Positions 29,204 to 35,504 of a DNA stretch of 35,504 bases are shown piece by piece; within the stretch, counting starts at the first letter, position 1, and the number at the start of each line of letters is the position of its first letter. The stretch is from Streptomyces hayashii (GTDB taxonomy: Bacteria > Actinomycetota > Actinomycetes > Streptomycetales > Streptomycetaceae). Location of the stretch: NCBI RefSeq assembly GCF_024539815.1, contig NZ_JAHHIU010000143.1, positions 1 through 35,504 on the forward strand, in the 5' to 3' direction. The position numbers and the translations under genes were made by a program. The notes under the pieces are model-generated. The model was not told the DNA's origin. It was given only the letters and a program-made list of their open reading frames with translations, and made no database searches.

Positions 29204-29256
29204 TGCCCGTCGGCGATACTGGAACACGCCGAACGCATCAGGGAAAGGCCACAAAC

Positions 29257-30381
29257 GTGACTGAGATCGAGATCGGGCGCGGCAAGCGCGGCCGCCGGGC
29301 GTACGCCTTCGACGACATCGCCGTCGTCCCCAGCCGCCGTACGCGGGACCCGAAGGAGGTCTCGATCGCCTGGCAGATCGACGCCTACCGCTTCGAGCTG
29401 CCCTTCCTGGCGGCTCCCATGGACTCGGTCGTCTCGCCGGCCACCGCGATCCGCATCGGCGAGCTGGGCGGCCTGGGCGTGCTGAACCTCGAAGGTCTGT
29501 GGACCCGCCACGAGGATCCGCAGCCGCTGCTCGACGAGATCGTGAGCCTGCCCGTCGAGGCGGCCACCCGCCGGCTCCAGGAGATCTACGCCGCTCCCAT
29601 CAAGGAGGAGCTGATCGGGCAGCGCATCAAGGAGGTGCGCGACTCGGGCGTGGTCACCGCCGCCGCGCTCTCCCCGCAGCGCACGGCCCAGTTCTCCAAG
29701 GCCGTCGTCGACGCGGGCGTCGACATCTTCGTCATCCGCGGCACGACCGTCTCGGCGGAGCACGTCTCCGGCTCGCACGAGCCGCTGAACCTGAAGCAGT
29801 TCATCTACGAGCTCGACGTCCCGGTGATCGTCGGCGGCTGCGCCACCTACACCGCGGCCCTGCACCTGATGCGCACGGGCGCGGCGGGCGTCCTCGTCGG
29901 CTTCGGCGGCGGCGCGGCGCACACCACGCGCAACGTGCTGGGCATCCAGGTCCCGATGGCGACCGCGGTCGCCGACGTGGCCGCCGCCCGCCGCGACTAC
30001 ATGGACGAGTCCGGCGGCCGCTATGTGCACGTGATCGCGGACGGTGGCGTCGGCTGGTCCGGCGACCTGCCCAAGGCGATCGCCTGCGGCGCCGACTCGG
30101 TGATGATGGGCTCCCCGCTCGCGCGCGCGACCGACGCGCCGGGGCGTGGCCACCACTGGGGCATGGAGGCCGTCAACGAGGAGCTGCCGCGGGGCAAGAA
30201 GGTCGACCTCGGCACGGTCGGCACCATCGAGGAGGTCCTCGCGGGCCCCTCGCACACGCCCGACGGCTCGATGAACTTCTTCGGCGCCCTGCGCCGCGCC
30301 ATGGCCACCACCGGCTACAGCGAGCTCAAGGAGTTCCAGCGCGTCGAGGTCACGGTGGCGGACTCGGTGCACCGCCGCTGA
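29257..30381 (+). CDS. guaB3: GuaB3 family IMP dehydrogenase-related protein
   Basis: 374 aa from GTG 29257 (GGGAAAGG upstream). The same barrel family as GuaB, but with no CBS domains: YAFDDIAVVPSRRTRDPKEV, FLAAPMDSVVSP, GELGGLGVLNLEGLW, VIVGGCATYTAALHLMRTGA, VIADGGVGWSGDLPKAIACGA. Aligned on the catalytic loop, GuaB has GPGSICTTRVV and this protein GGGAAHTTRNV, so the catalytic Cys is His222. The Arg-Tyr flap of GuaB is also missing. From recall, cyanobacterial GuaB3 has been reported active as an IMP dehydrogenase, while the function of the actinobacterial form is unknown. It lies directly after guaB, with a shared terminator against the next gene. Confidence 0.93.
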   Translation: MTEIEIGRGKRGRRAYAFDDIAVVPSRRTRDPKEVSIAWQIDAYRFELPFLAAPMDSVVSPATAIRIGELGGLGVLNLEGLWTRHEDPQPLLDEIVSLPVEAATRRLQEIYAAPIKEELIGQRIKEVRDSGVVTAAALSPQRTAQFSKAVVDAGVDIFVIRGTTVSAEHVSGSHEPLNLKQFIYELDVPVIVGGCATYTAALHLMRTGAAGVLVGFGGGAAHTTRNVLGIQVPMATAVADVAAARRDYMDESGGRYVHVIADGGVGWSGDLPKAIACGADSVMMGSPLARATDAPGRGHHWGMEAVNEELPRGKKVDLGTVGTIEEVLAGPSHTPDGSMNFFGALRRAMATTGYSELKEFQRVEVTVADSVHRR

Positions 30382-30403
30382 CCCCGACGGCCCGCAGGAC
30401 CTC

Positions 30404-30447
30404 GAAAGGGGCCGGCTCCTCACCCGGGTGAGGAGCCGGCCCCTTTC
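30404..30447. terminator. 44-bp perfect palindrome, bidirectional terminator
   Basis: Every base pairs about the centre 30425/30426. The left arm begins GAAAGGGGCCGGCTCC and the centre is CACCCGGGTG. It lies between the guaB3 stop (30381) and the end of the convergent minus-strand gene (30458). A/T triplets at both ends give short U-runs in either direction. Confidence 0.9.
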
Positions 30448-30457
30448 CCGCGTCGGT

Positions 30458-31666
30458 TCACAGGCGGTGCGCCGCTCCGGTGGGAGTCGCCCCCCGTGTG
30501 TCCAGCAGTAGCTGCGCCTTCACGGACAGGCCCTGAAGGTCGTAGGTGCGGTGCTGCTGGAGGAGGATCGTGAGGTCGGCGTCCGCGGCGGCTTCGTAGA
30601 GGGAGTCGGCGCGGGGTACCGGGCGGTCCAGGACGCTCCAGGACGGCACGTACGGGTCGTTGTAGCTGACGGCCGCGCCGAGCTCCATCAGGCGGATCGC
30701 GATCTCGCGCGCCGGGGTGTTCTGCTGGTCGGCGAGGTCGGGCTTGTAGGTGACTCCGAGCAGGAGCACGCGCGCGCCCCGGGCCGATTTGCCGTGCTCG
30801 TTGAGCAGGGCGGCGGCCCGCTGGACGACGTAGCGGGGCATGCGGCTGTTGACCTGCTGGGCGAGTTCGACCATGCGCAGGGGGCTGCCGGAGTGGCCGG
30901 TGCGGTCCAGGGGGACGGAGTGGCCGCCGACGCCGGGGCCGGGGCGGAAGGCCTCGAAGCCGAAGGGCTTGGTCTCGGCGCAGCGGACGACGTCCCACAG
31001 GTCGACGCCCAGGTCGTGGCAGAGGACGGCCATCTCGTTGACCAGGGCGATGTTGACGTGCCGGAAGTTGGTCTCCAGGAGCTGCACCGTCTCGGCTTCG
31101 CGCAGGCCGCGCGCGCGGACCACCTTGTCGGTCAGACGGCTGTAGAAGGCGGCGGCGGACTCGGTGCAGGCGGGGGTGAGCCCGCCGATGACCTTCGGGG
31201 TGTTCGCCGGGGTGAAGGCGCGGCTGCCCGGGTCGACCCGGCTGGGGGAGTAGGCGAGGTGGAAGTCGCGGCCCGCGCGCAGGCCCGACGTCTCCTCCAG
31301 CAGCGGCCGCAGGAAGCCCTCCGTCGCCCCGGGGTGCACGGGTGACTCCAGGATCACGGTGGTGTGGGGGCGCAGGTGTCCGGCGAGGGTGCGGGCGGCC
31401 GCCTCCACCTGGCTCAGGTCGAGTCCGCCGTCCGCGTCGCGCGGGGTCGGGGCGCAGATGACGGCGGTCCGCACCCGCCCCAGTTCGGCCGGGTTGGTGG
31501 CGGGCCGGAAACCCCCCGAGAGCATCCGGCGCAGTTCGGCGGGGCTGAGGGAGCCGGCCTCGGGGCCGGTGCGGTAGCCGACGGTGGGGATGCCGGCGGC
31601 GACGGCGGCCTGGGCCAGGGGCAGGCCGAGCGGGCCGAGTCCGATGACGGCGAGATCTGCGGGCAT
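30458..31666 (-). CDS. Nucleotide-sugar dehydrogenase family protein lacking catalytic residues
   Basis: 402 aa, the right length for the UDP-glucose/GDP-mannose dehydrogenase family. The N-terminal NAD fold (VIGLGPLGLPLA), SPVHPGATE, the helix NFRHVNIALVNEMAVLCHDLGVD in pieces, GPGVGGHSVPLD and the C-terminal domain VLLLGVTYKPDLADQQNTPA are all there. The catalytic set is not: Glu in the SPER/NPEF loop is Ser142 (YSPSRVDPG), the Lys is Gln195 (AETVQLLETNFR), the Asn four residues on is Thr199, and the nucleophilic Cys in GGHC is Ser250. Only the later Asp254 is kept. It cannot work by the known thioester mechanism and may be a binding or regulatory pseudoenzyme. The ATG at 31666 follows GGAAGGAC. 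Convergent with guaB3. Confidence 0.85.
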   Translation of the reverse strand: MPADLAVIGLGPLGLPLAQAAVAAGIPTVGYRTGPEAGSLSPAELRRMLSGGFRPATNPAELGRVRTAVICAPTPRDADGGLDLSQVEAAARTLAGHLRPHTTVILESPVHPGATEGFLRPLLEETSGLRAGRDFHLAYSPSRVDPGSRAFTPANTPKVIGGLTPACTESAAAFYSRLTDKVVRARGLREAETVQLLETNFRHVNIALVNEMAVLCHDLGVDLWDVVRCAETKPFGFEAFRPGPGVGGHSVPLDRTGHSGSPLRMVELAQQVNSRMPRYVVQRAAALLNEHGKSARGARVLLLGVTYKPDLADQQNTPAREIAIRLMELGAAVSYNDPYVPSWSVLDRPVPRADSLYEAAADADLTILLQQHRTYDLQGLSVKAQLLLDTRGATPTGAAHRL

Positions 31667-32124
31667 GGCGTATGCCGTCCTTCCCAGTAACCGAGGTGGG
31701 ACAGGTGCGCAAGCCCGGTGGACAGGATGGACGAGCGCAATGTCAGACTAGGAGTAAATATGACCGTTATGCGGGATTGATCGACTGTGTTGGGCCGGCC
31801 GTGTCGCCCGGCCGCCCCGGGACCCCCGCGATGTGCGGCCACAGCCGCCCCCGCCGCCCCCGCGCGGCCCGCGCGGCCTGCGGGGCCTGCGGGGCCTGCG
31901 GGGCCTGTGCGGCTTCGGGGGAGTGGGTGAGCGGCGGGATGAGCGGCGGGGTTCGCGGCGGTGTTCTCCCGGCGGGCCGGGTTCCGTCCCGGGCGAGTCG
32001 GCGCAGGCCGCGGGCGTGTGGTGGCTGATGTCGGGCATCAAGGTCAGAATTTGGGCATGAGGGATAGGAACCGGGTCTCGCCCTGACAGGGTGCGGCCGG
32101 CGCGACCGACAGCGGGAGGCAGCG
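31667..32124. other. Divergent intergenic region, 458 bp
   Basis: No supported gene. It holds the promoters of the dehydrogenase-like gene (possible minus-strand -10 TAGTCT at 31744-31749) and of glpD. Three exact 9-bp repeats, CCTGCGGGG, lie at 31878-31904 inside a GC-rich stretch. GATG-TCGGG-CATC, a short inverted repeat at about 32028-32040, lies upstream of glpD. No known operator was recognised. Confidence 0.6.
31878..31904. repeat. Three 9-bp tandem repeats
   Basis: CCTGCGGGG occurs three times in a row, followed by a variant CCTGTGCGG. Confidence 0.85.
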
Positions 32125-33831
32125 GTGAGGACAGCGACACTGGGGCCGGCACAGCGAGCAGAGTCACTGGCGGCCATGGCCGAGCGCGAGCTGGACGTGC
32201 TGGTGGTGGGCAGCGGCGTGGTCGGCGCGGGCACCGCCCTGGACGCCGTGACACGCGGCCTGTCCACGGGGCTGGTCGAGGCGCGCGACTGGGCGTCGGG
32301 CACGTCGAGCAGGTCGAGCAAGCTGATCCACGGCGGTCTGCGCTATCTGGAGATGCTGGACTTCGCCCTCGTGCGGGAGGCGCTCAAGGAACGCGGCCTG
32401 CTCCTGGAGCGGCTCGCTCCGCACCTCGTGAAGCCGGTGCCCTTCCTGTATCCGCTCCAGCACAAGGGCTGGGAGCGGCTGTACGCGGGGTCGGGCGTCG
32501 CACTGTACGACGCGATGTCCATGGCCCGCGGGCACGGCAGGGGCCTGCCGACGCACCGTCACCTGAGCCGCCGCCACGCCCTGCGCGTCGCCCCCGCGTT
32601 GAAGAAGGACGCGCTGGTCGGCGCGCTGCAGTACTACGACGCCCAGATGGACGACGCCCGCTTCGTCGCCACCCTGGTGCGCACCGCGGTGTCCTACGGG
32701 GCCAAGGCGGCCAACGCCGCGCGGGTGACCGGCTTCCTGCGCGAGGGCGAACGGGTCGTCGGCGCGCGGGTCCAGGACGTCGAGGCGGGCGGGGAGTACG
32801 AGGTGCGCGCCCGGCAGATCGTCAACGCCACCGGCGTGTGGACCGACGACACCCAGGCGATGGTCGGGGAACGCGGCCAGTTCCACGTCCGTGCCTCCAA
32901 GGGCATCCATCTCGTCGTCCCCCGGGACCGCATCAGCTCCTCCACGGGCCTCATCCTGCGCACCGAGAAGTCGGTGCTGTTCGTGATCCCCTGGGGCCGG
33001 CACTGGATCGTCGGCACGACCGACACCGACTGGGACCTCGACAAGGCCCACCCGGCCGCCTCCAGCGCCGACATCGACTATCTGCTGGAACATGTGAACT
33101 CGGTGCTCTCGGTGCCTCTGACCAGGGACGACGTCGAGGGCGTGTATGCGGGTCTACGGCCGCTGCTGGCCGGTGAGTCGGACGCCACGAGCAAGCTGTC
33201 CCGGGAGCACACCGTCGCGCACCCGGTGCCGGGGCTGGTGGTCGTGGCGGGCGGCAAGTACACGACGTACCGGGTCATGGCGAAGGACGCCGTCGACGAG
33301 GCGGTCCGCGGACTCGACCAGCGGGTGGCCGACTGCGTCACGGAGGACGTGCCGCTGCTGGGCGCGGAGGGCTACCGGGCGCTGTGGAACGCGCGGGCCC
33401 GGATCGCGGCGCGCACCGGTCTGCACGTGGTGCGGGTCGAGCATCTGCTCAACCGGTTCGGGGCGATGGCGGAGGAGGTGCTGGACCTCATCGCCGAGGA
33501 CCCGTCCCTGGGCGAGCCGCTCCAGTTCGCCGACGACTATCTGCGCGCCGAGATCGTCTACGCCGCCTCCCACGAGGGCGCGCGGCACCTGGACGACGTG
33601 CTGACGCGCCGTACGCGCATCTCCATCGAGACGTTCGACCGGGGCACCCGCAGTGCCCGGGAGGCCGCCGAACTGGTGGCGCCGGTCCTCGGCTGGGACA
33701 AGGACCGCATCGAGCGGGAGGTCGAGCACTACGAGAAGCGGGTCGAGGCCGAGCGCGAGTCCCAGCGCCAGCCCGACGACCTGACGGCGGACGCGGCCCG
33801 GCTGGGGGCCCCCGACATCGTGCCGCTCTGA
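32125..33831 (+). CDS. glpD: Glycerol-3-phosphate dehydrogenase, FAD-dependent
   Basis: 568 aa. Membrane-associated flavoenzyme oxidising sn-glycerol 3-phosphate to dihydroxyacetone phosphate and feeding electrons to quinone. The FAD-binding motif is VLVVGSGVVGAGTALDA (about 25-41), followed by the family block SGTSSRSSKLIHGGLRYLE. Then come MDDARFVATLVRTAVSYGA, VNATGVWTDD, ASKGIHLVVPR, IPWGRHWIVGTTDTDWD and VAGGKYTTYRVMAKDAVDEA. The C-terminal helical domain includes DYLRAEIVYAASHEGARHLDDVLTRRTRI in pieces. The GTG at 32125 follows GGGAGGC. Length is normal. No glycerol kinase or facilitator gene is adjacent in the window. Confidence 0.96.
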   Translation: MRTATLGPAQRAESLAAMAERELDVLVVGSGVVGAGTALDAVTRGLSTGLVEARDWASGTSSRSSKLIHGGLRYLEMLDFALVREALKERGLLLERLAPHLVKPVPFLYPLQHKGWERLYAGSGVALYDAMSMARGHGRGLPTHRHLSRRHALRVAPALKKDALVGALQYYDAQMDDARFVATLVRTAVSYGAKAANAARVTGFLREGERVVGARVQDVEAGGEYEVRARQIVNATGVWTDDTQAMVGERGQFHVRASKGIHLVVPRDRISSSTGLILRTEKSVLFVIPWGRHWIVGTTDTDWDLDKAHPAASSADIDYLLEHVNSVLSVPLTRDDVEGVYAGLRPLLAGESDATSKLSREHTVAHPVPGLVVVAGGKYTTYRVMAKDAVDEAVRGLDQRVADCVTEDVPLLGAEGYRALWNARARIAARTGLHVVRVEHLLNRFGAMAEEVLDLIAEDPSLGEPLQFADDYLRAEIVYAASHEGARHLDDVLTRRTRISIETFDRGTRSAREAAELVAPVLGWDKDRIEREVEHYEKRVEAERESQRQPDDLTADAARLGAPDIVPL

Positions 33832-34351
33832 CCGTCCCCCTCCGACGGGCCGCGGCGGCGACGTTCGGCGGCCCGTCCCGGCGCTCCGACCTTACGGCGG
33901 TGCTCCGGTGACTCAGCGGCGGCGCTCAAGTGACCTTCCCGCGGTTCTTCGGCGGTGCTCCGGTCTCAATGGGGTCCCGGTCTCGGACCGTCTTCGGATT
34001 TCTTTCGGAGCGTTTCACTCGAACGGGTGTAGTGCACCGGGATCACTGTTCGGGACCGGGACGTTGTACGGGGTGCGAGGACAGAACTCGGCGGCGGGCA
34101 GGGCCGGTTCGGGGCCGGGTGCTGCGATCGCCGTCGGGTTCGACCGGATCGTGACGACATCCGGTCGCCCGGCGCGGCGGCGCGGGGCGTCACGGATTCT
34201 CCTTCCGTGTCGCGTTCTTCGGGTGAGCGTGGTGCACCTTCTGGCCGGAATGCGTCACCTGCGGGGTGCGACCGGAAGGCGATGAGGGGCACCCTGGGCG
34301 TCGGGCACTTGTCGGGTGAGGGACAATGGAGGCTCTGTCAGGGCGGGTTGC
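33832..34351. other. Intergenic region upstream of the kinase, 520 bp
   Basis: No supported gene; open frames here have poor codon bias. It contains the glpD terminator (33844-33877) and a 15-bp direct repeat, CGGCGGTGCTCCGGT, at 33895-33909 and 33950-33964. The promoter of the kinase gene should lie in the right half, but no good hexamer pair was found. Confidence 0.6.
33844..33877 (+). terminator. Terminator after glpD
   Basis: GACGGGCCGC (33844-33853) pairs perfectly with GCGGCCCGTC (33868-33877) around a 14-nt loop, 12 bp after the stop codon. Confidence 0.7.
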
Positions 34352-35504
34352 ATGAGGGGACGCATGTCGGAGGCGGAGCGGGCGGGAACACCCCGTCAGG
34401 ACAAGAGCGCACGTCTCCTCGCCGGGCGGTACCGGCTGGGAGACGTACTCGGCCGCGGCGGCATGGGGACGGTGTGGCGCGCCGAGGACGAGACCCTCGG
34501 ACGCACGGTCGCCGTCAAGGAGCTGCGGTTCCCGGGGAACATCGACGAGGACGAGAAGCGCCGGCTGATCACACGGACGCTGCGCGAGGCCAAGGCCATC
34601 GCGCGGATCCGCAACAACAGCGCGGTGACGGTCTTCGACGTGGTCGAGGAAGACGACCGGCCGTGGATCGTGATGGAACTCGTCGAGGGCAAGTCGCTCG
34701 CCGAGGCCATCCGCGAGGACGGCGTGCTGAAGCCCAAGCGGGCGGCGGAGGTGGGTCTGGCGATCCTCGACGTCCTGCGGTCGGCACACCGTGAGGGCAT
34801 CCTGCACCGGGACGTGAAGCCGTCGAACGTGCTGATCGCCGAGGACGGCCGGGTGGTGCTCACCGACTTCGGCATCGCCCAGGTGGAGGGCGACCCGTCG
34901 ATCACCTCCACCGGCATGCTCGTCGGAGCCCCCTCCTACATCTCCCCCGAGCGGGCCCGCGGCCACAAGCCGGGGCCGGCGGCCGACCTGTGGTCGCTCG
35001 GCGGTCTCCTCTACGCGTCGGTCGAGGGCTCGCCCCCGTACGACAAGGGCTCCGCGATCGCCACGCTCACGGCGGTGATGACCGAGCAGTTGGAGGAGCC
35101 GAAGAACGCGGGTCCGCTGAAGGACGTCATCTACGGCCTGCTCACCAAGGATCCCGCGCGCAGGCTCGACGACGCCGGTGCCCGGGCGATGCTCAACGCC
35201 GTGCTCCACGCGCCCGAGCCCGGTCATGTCGAGCCGGCGGACGCGACGAAGGTCGTGCCGCTGCCCGCTCTGCCCGACGAGCCCGCGGGCAAGGGGAGTT
35301 CGGCGGGCACGGAGGCGGGCGAGAAGCTTCGCGGGGCGTTCCGGTCCGTGCGCAAGGCCGCCGTCGCGGCGGGCGCGGCCACCTCGGCGGCCGCCTCCCG
35401 CGCCAAGCCGACCGGCGGAGCCGGCGCTTCCGGTTCGGTGAGCGCGGGCGAGGCGCAGCGGGGCGGTGCGGTCAGGGGTTCCGGGGCTTCCGCCCCGCCT
35501 GCCC
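34352..35504 (+). CDS. Serine/threonine protein kinase (3' end outside window)
   Basis: Hanks-type kinase, open to the window end (384 codons visible). ATG 34352 and ATG 34364 are in frame and both possible; the second has GAGGGG very close. The kinase domain starts near residue 25: glycine loop LGRGGMGTVW, Lys56 in VAVKEL, catalytic HRDVKPSN (Asp154), DFG at 172-174, APSYISPERARG activation segment and DLWSLGGLLY. All key residues are present, so it should be active. After about residue 290 the sequence becomes Ala/Gly/Ser/Pro-rich, the usual linker before a membrane helix and an outer sensor domain, which are not visible. In Streptomyces this locus carries several such kinases. Confidence 0.93.
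   Translation, partial: MRGRMSEAERAGTPRQDKSARLLAGRYRLGDVLGRGGMGTVWRAEDETLGRTVAVKELRFPGNIDEDEKRRLITRTLREAKAIARIRNNSAVTVFDVVEEDDRPWIVMELVEGKSLAEAIREDGVLKPKRAAEVGLAILDVLRSAHREGILHRDVKPSNVLIAEDGRVVLTDFGIAQVEGDPSITSTGMLVGAPSYISPERARGHKPGPAADLWSLGGLLYASVEGSPPYDKGSAIATLTAVMTEQLEEPKNAGPLKDVIYGLLTKDPARRLDDAGARAMLNAVLHAPEPGHVEPADATKVVPLPALPDEPAGKGSSAGTEAGEKLRGAFRSVRKAAVAAGAATSAAASRAKPTGGAGASGSVSAGEAQRGGAVRGSGASAPPA

Noticed and set aside
33908..34285. 125-codon frame in the gap before the kinase
   Set aside because: Codon bias is weak, many rare codons occur (ATT, TTT, AGT, CTT), there is no ribosome site, and the product shows no domain.

Overview
The window is chromosomal DNA from a Streptomyces-like actinomycete. 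It is very GC-rich throughout, with strong G/C bias at third codon positions. It carries the developmental pair whiD/bldM, a BldN-type promoter, a CIRCE-controlled groES-groEL1 operon with a His-tailed GroEL1, and many start codons with a TANNNT -10 box 6-8 nt upstream and no Shine-Dalgarno sequence. As far as I recall, the backbone order (alr, hydrolase, tsaE, tsaB-rimI-tsaD, groES-groEL1, whiD, bldM, shbA, guaB, guaB3, glpD, Ser/Thr kinase) matches the S. coelicolor SCO4745 to SCO4775 region. The first 20 bases are not genomic: they are a Nextera/Tn5 mosaic-end adapter with one extra A.

Layout. 21-3861: a 5'-truncated L,D-transpeptidase, alanine racemase, a membrane-anchored alpha/beta hydrolase and tsaE. 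3862-4907: a 32-bp tandem duplication, a 24-bp operator-like palindrome, a 57-aa small ORF with a strong ribosome-binding site, and a secreted YkuD-like protein that has lost its catalytic residues. 5019-7587: tsaB-rimI-tsaD plus an 87-aa protein, tightly packed; with tsaE this supplies most of the tRNA t6A system. 7634-8629: a membrane-anchored peptidoglycan-binding protein. 8878-13941: a xylan-use block of intracellular GH3 glycosidase, divergent LacI regulator and secreted GH10-CBM2 xylanase, with CGAA-NNN-TTCG operators. 14112-15889: a YCII/DGPF protein and its ECF42-type sigma factor with a repeat-encoded N-terminal extension. 15987-19158: a THUMP-like methyltransferase and two coupled polysaccharide-deacetylase lipoproteins. 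19348-21634: the heat-shock operon. 21667-25003: an ABM-like/SnoaL-like fusion, an SDR, a MOSC protein and a LysR regulator. 25105-30381: whiD, bldM, shbA, guaB and guaB3. 30458-35504: a nucleotide-sugar-dehydrogenase-like protein with its catalytic residues replaced, glpD, and a Ser/Thr kinase cut off by the window end.

How the genes work together. The left end serves cell-wall supply and cross-linking (alr, L,D-transpeptidase) and tRNA modification (tsaEBD). The middle joins plant-polymer degradation, wall or glycan deacetylation and protein folding. The right end joins sporulation control (WhiD, BldM), vegetative sigma supply (ShbA, thought to drive hrdB), GMP synthesis and glycerol use.

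There is no CRISPR array, phage, transposase or large biosynthetic cluster. The most notable feature is a set of conserved-looking proteins whose active sites are altered: a dehydrogenase lacking Glu, Lys, Asn and Cys catalytic positions (30458-31666), a YkuD-like protein lacking His and Cys (4362-4907), and GuaB3 with His in place of the catalytic Cys (29257-30381). The short direct repeats and palindromes in intergenic regions are also worth checking. All functions are assigned by motif reading only; no database search was run.
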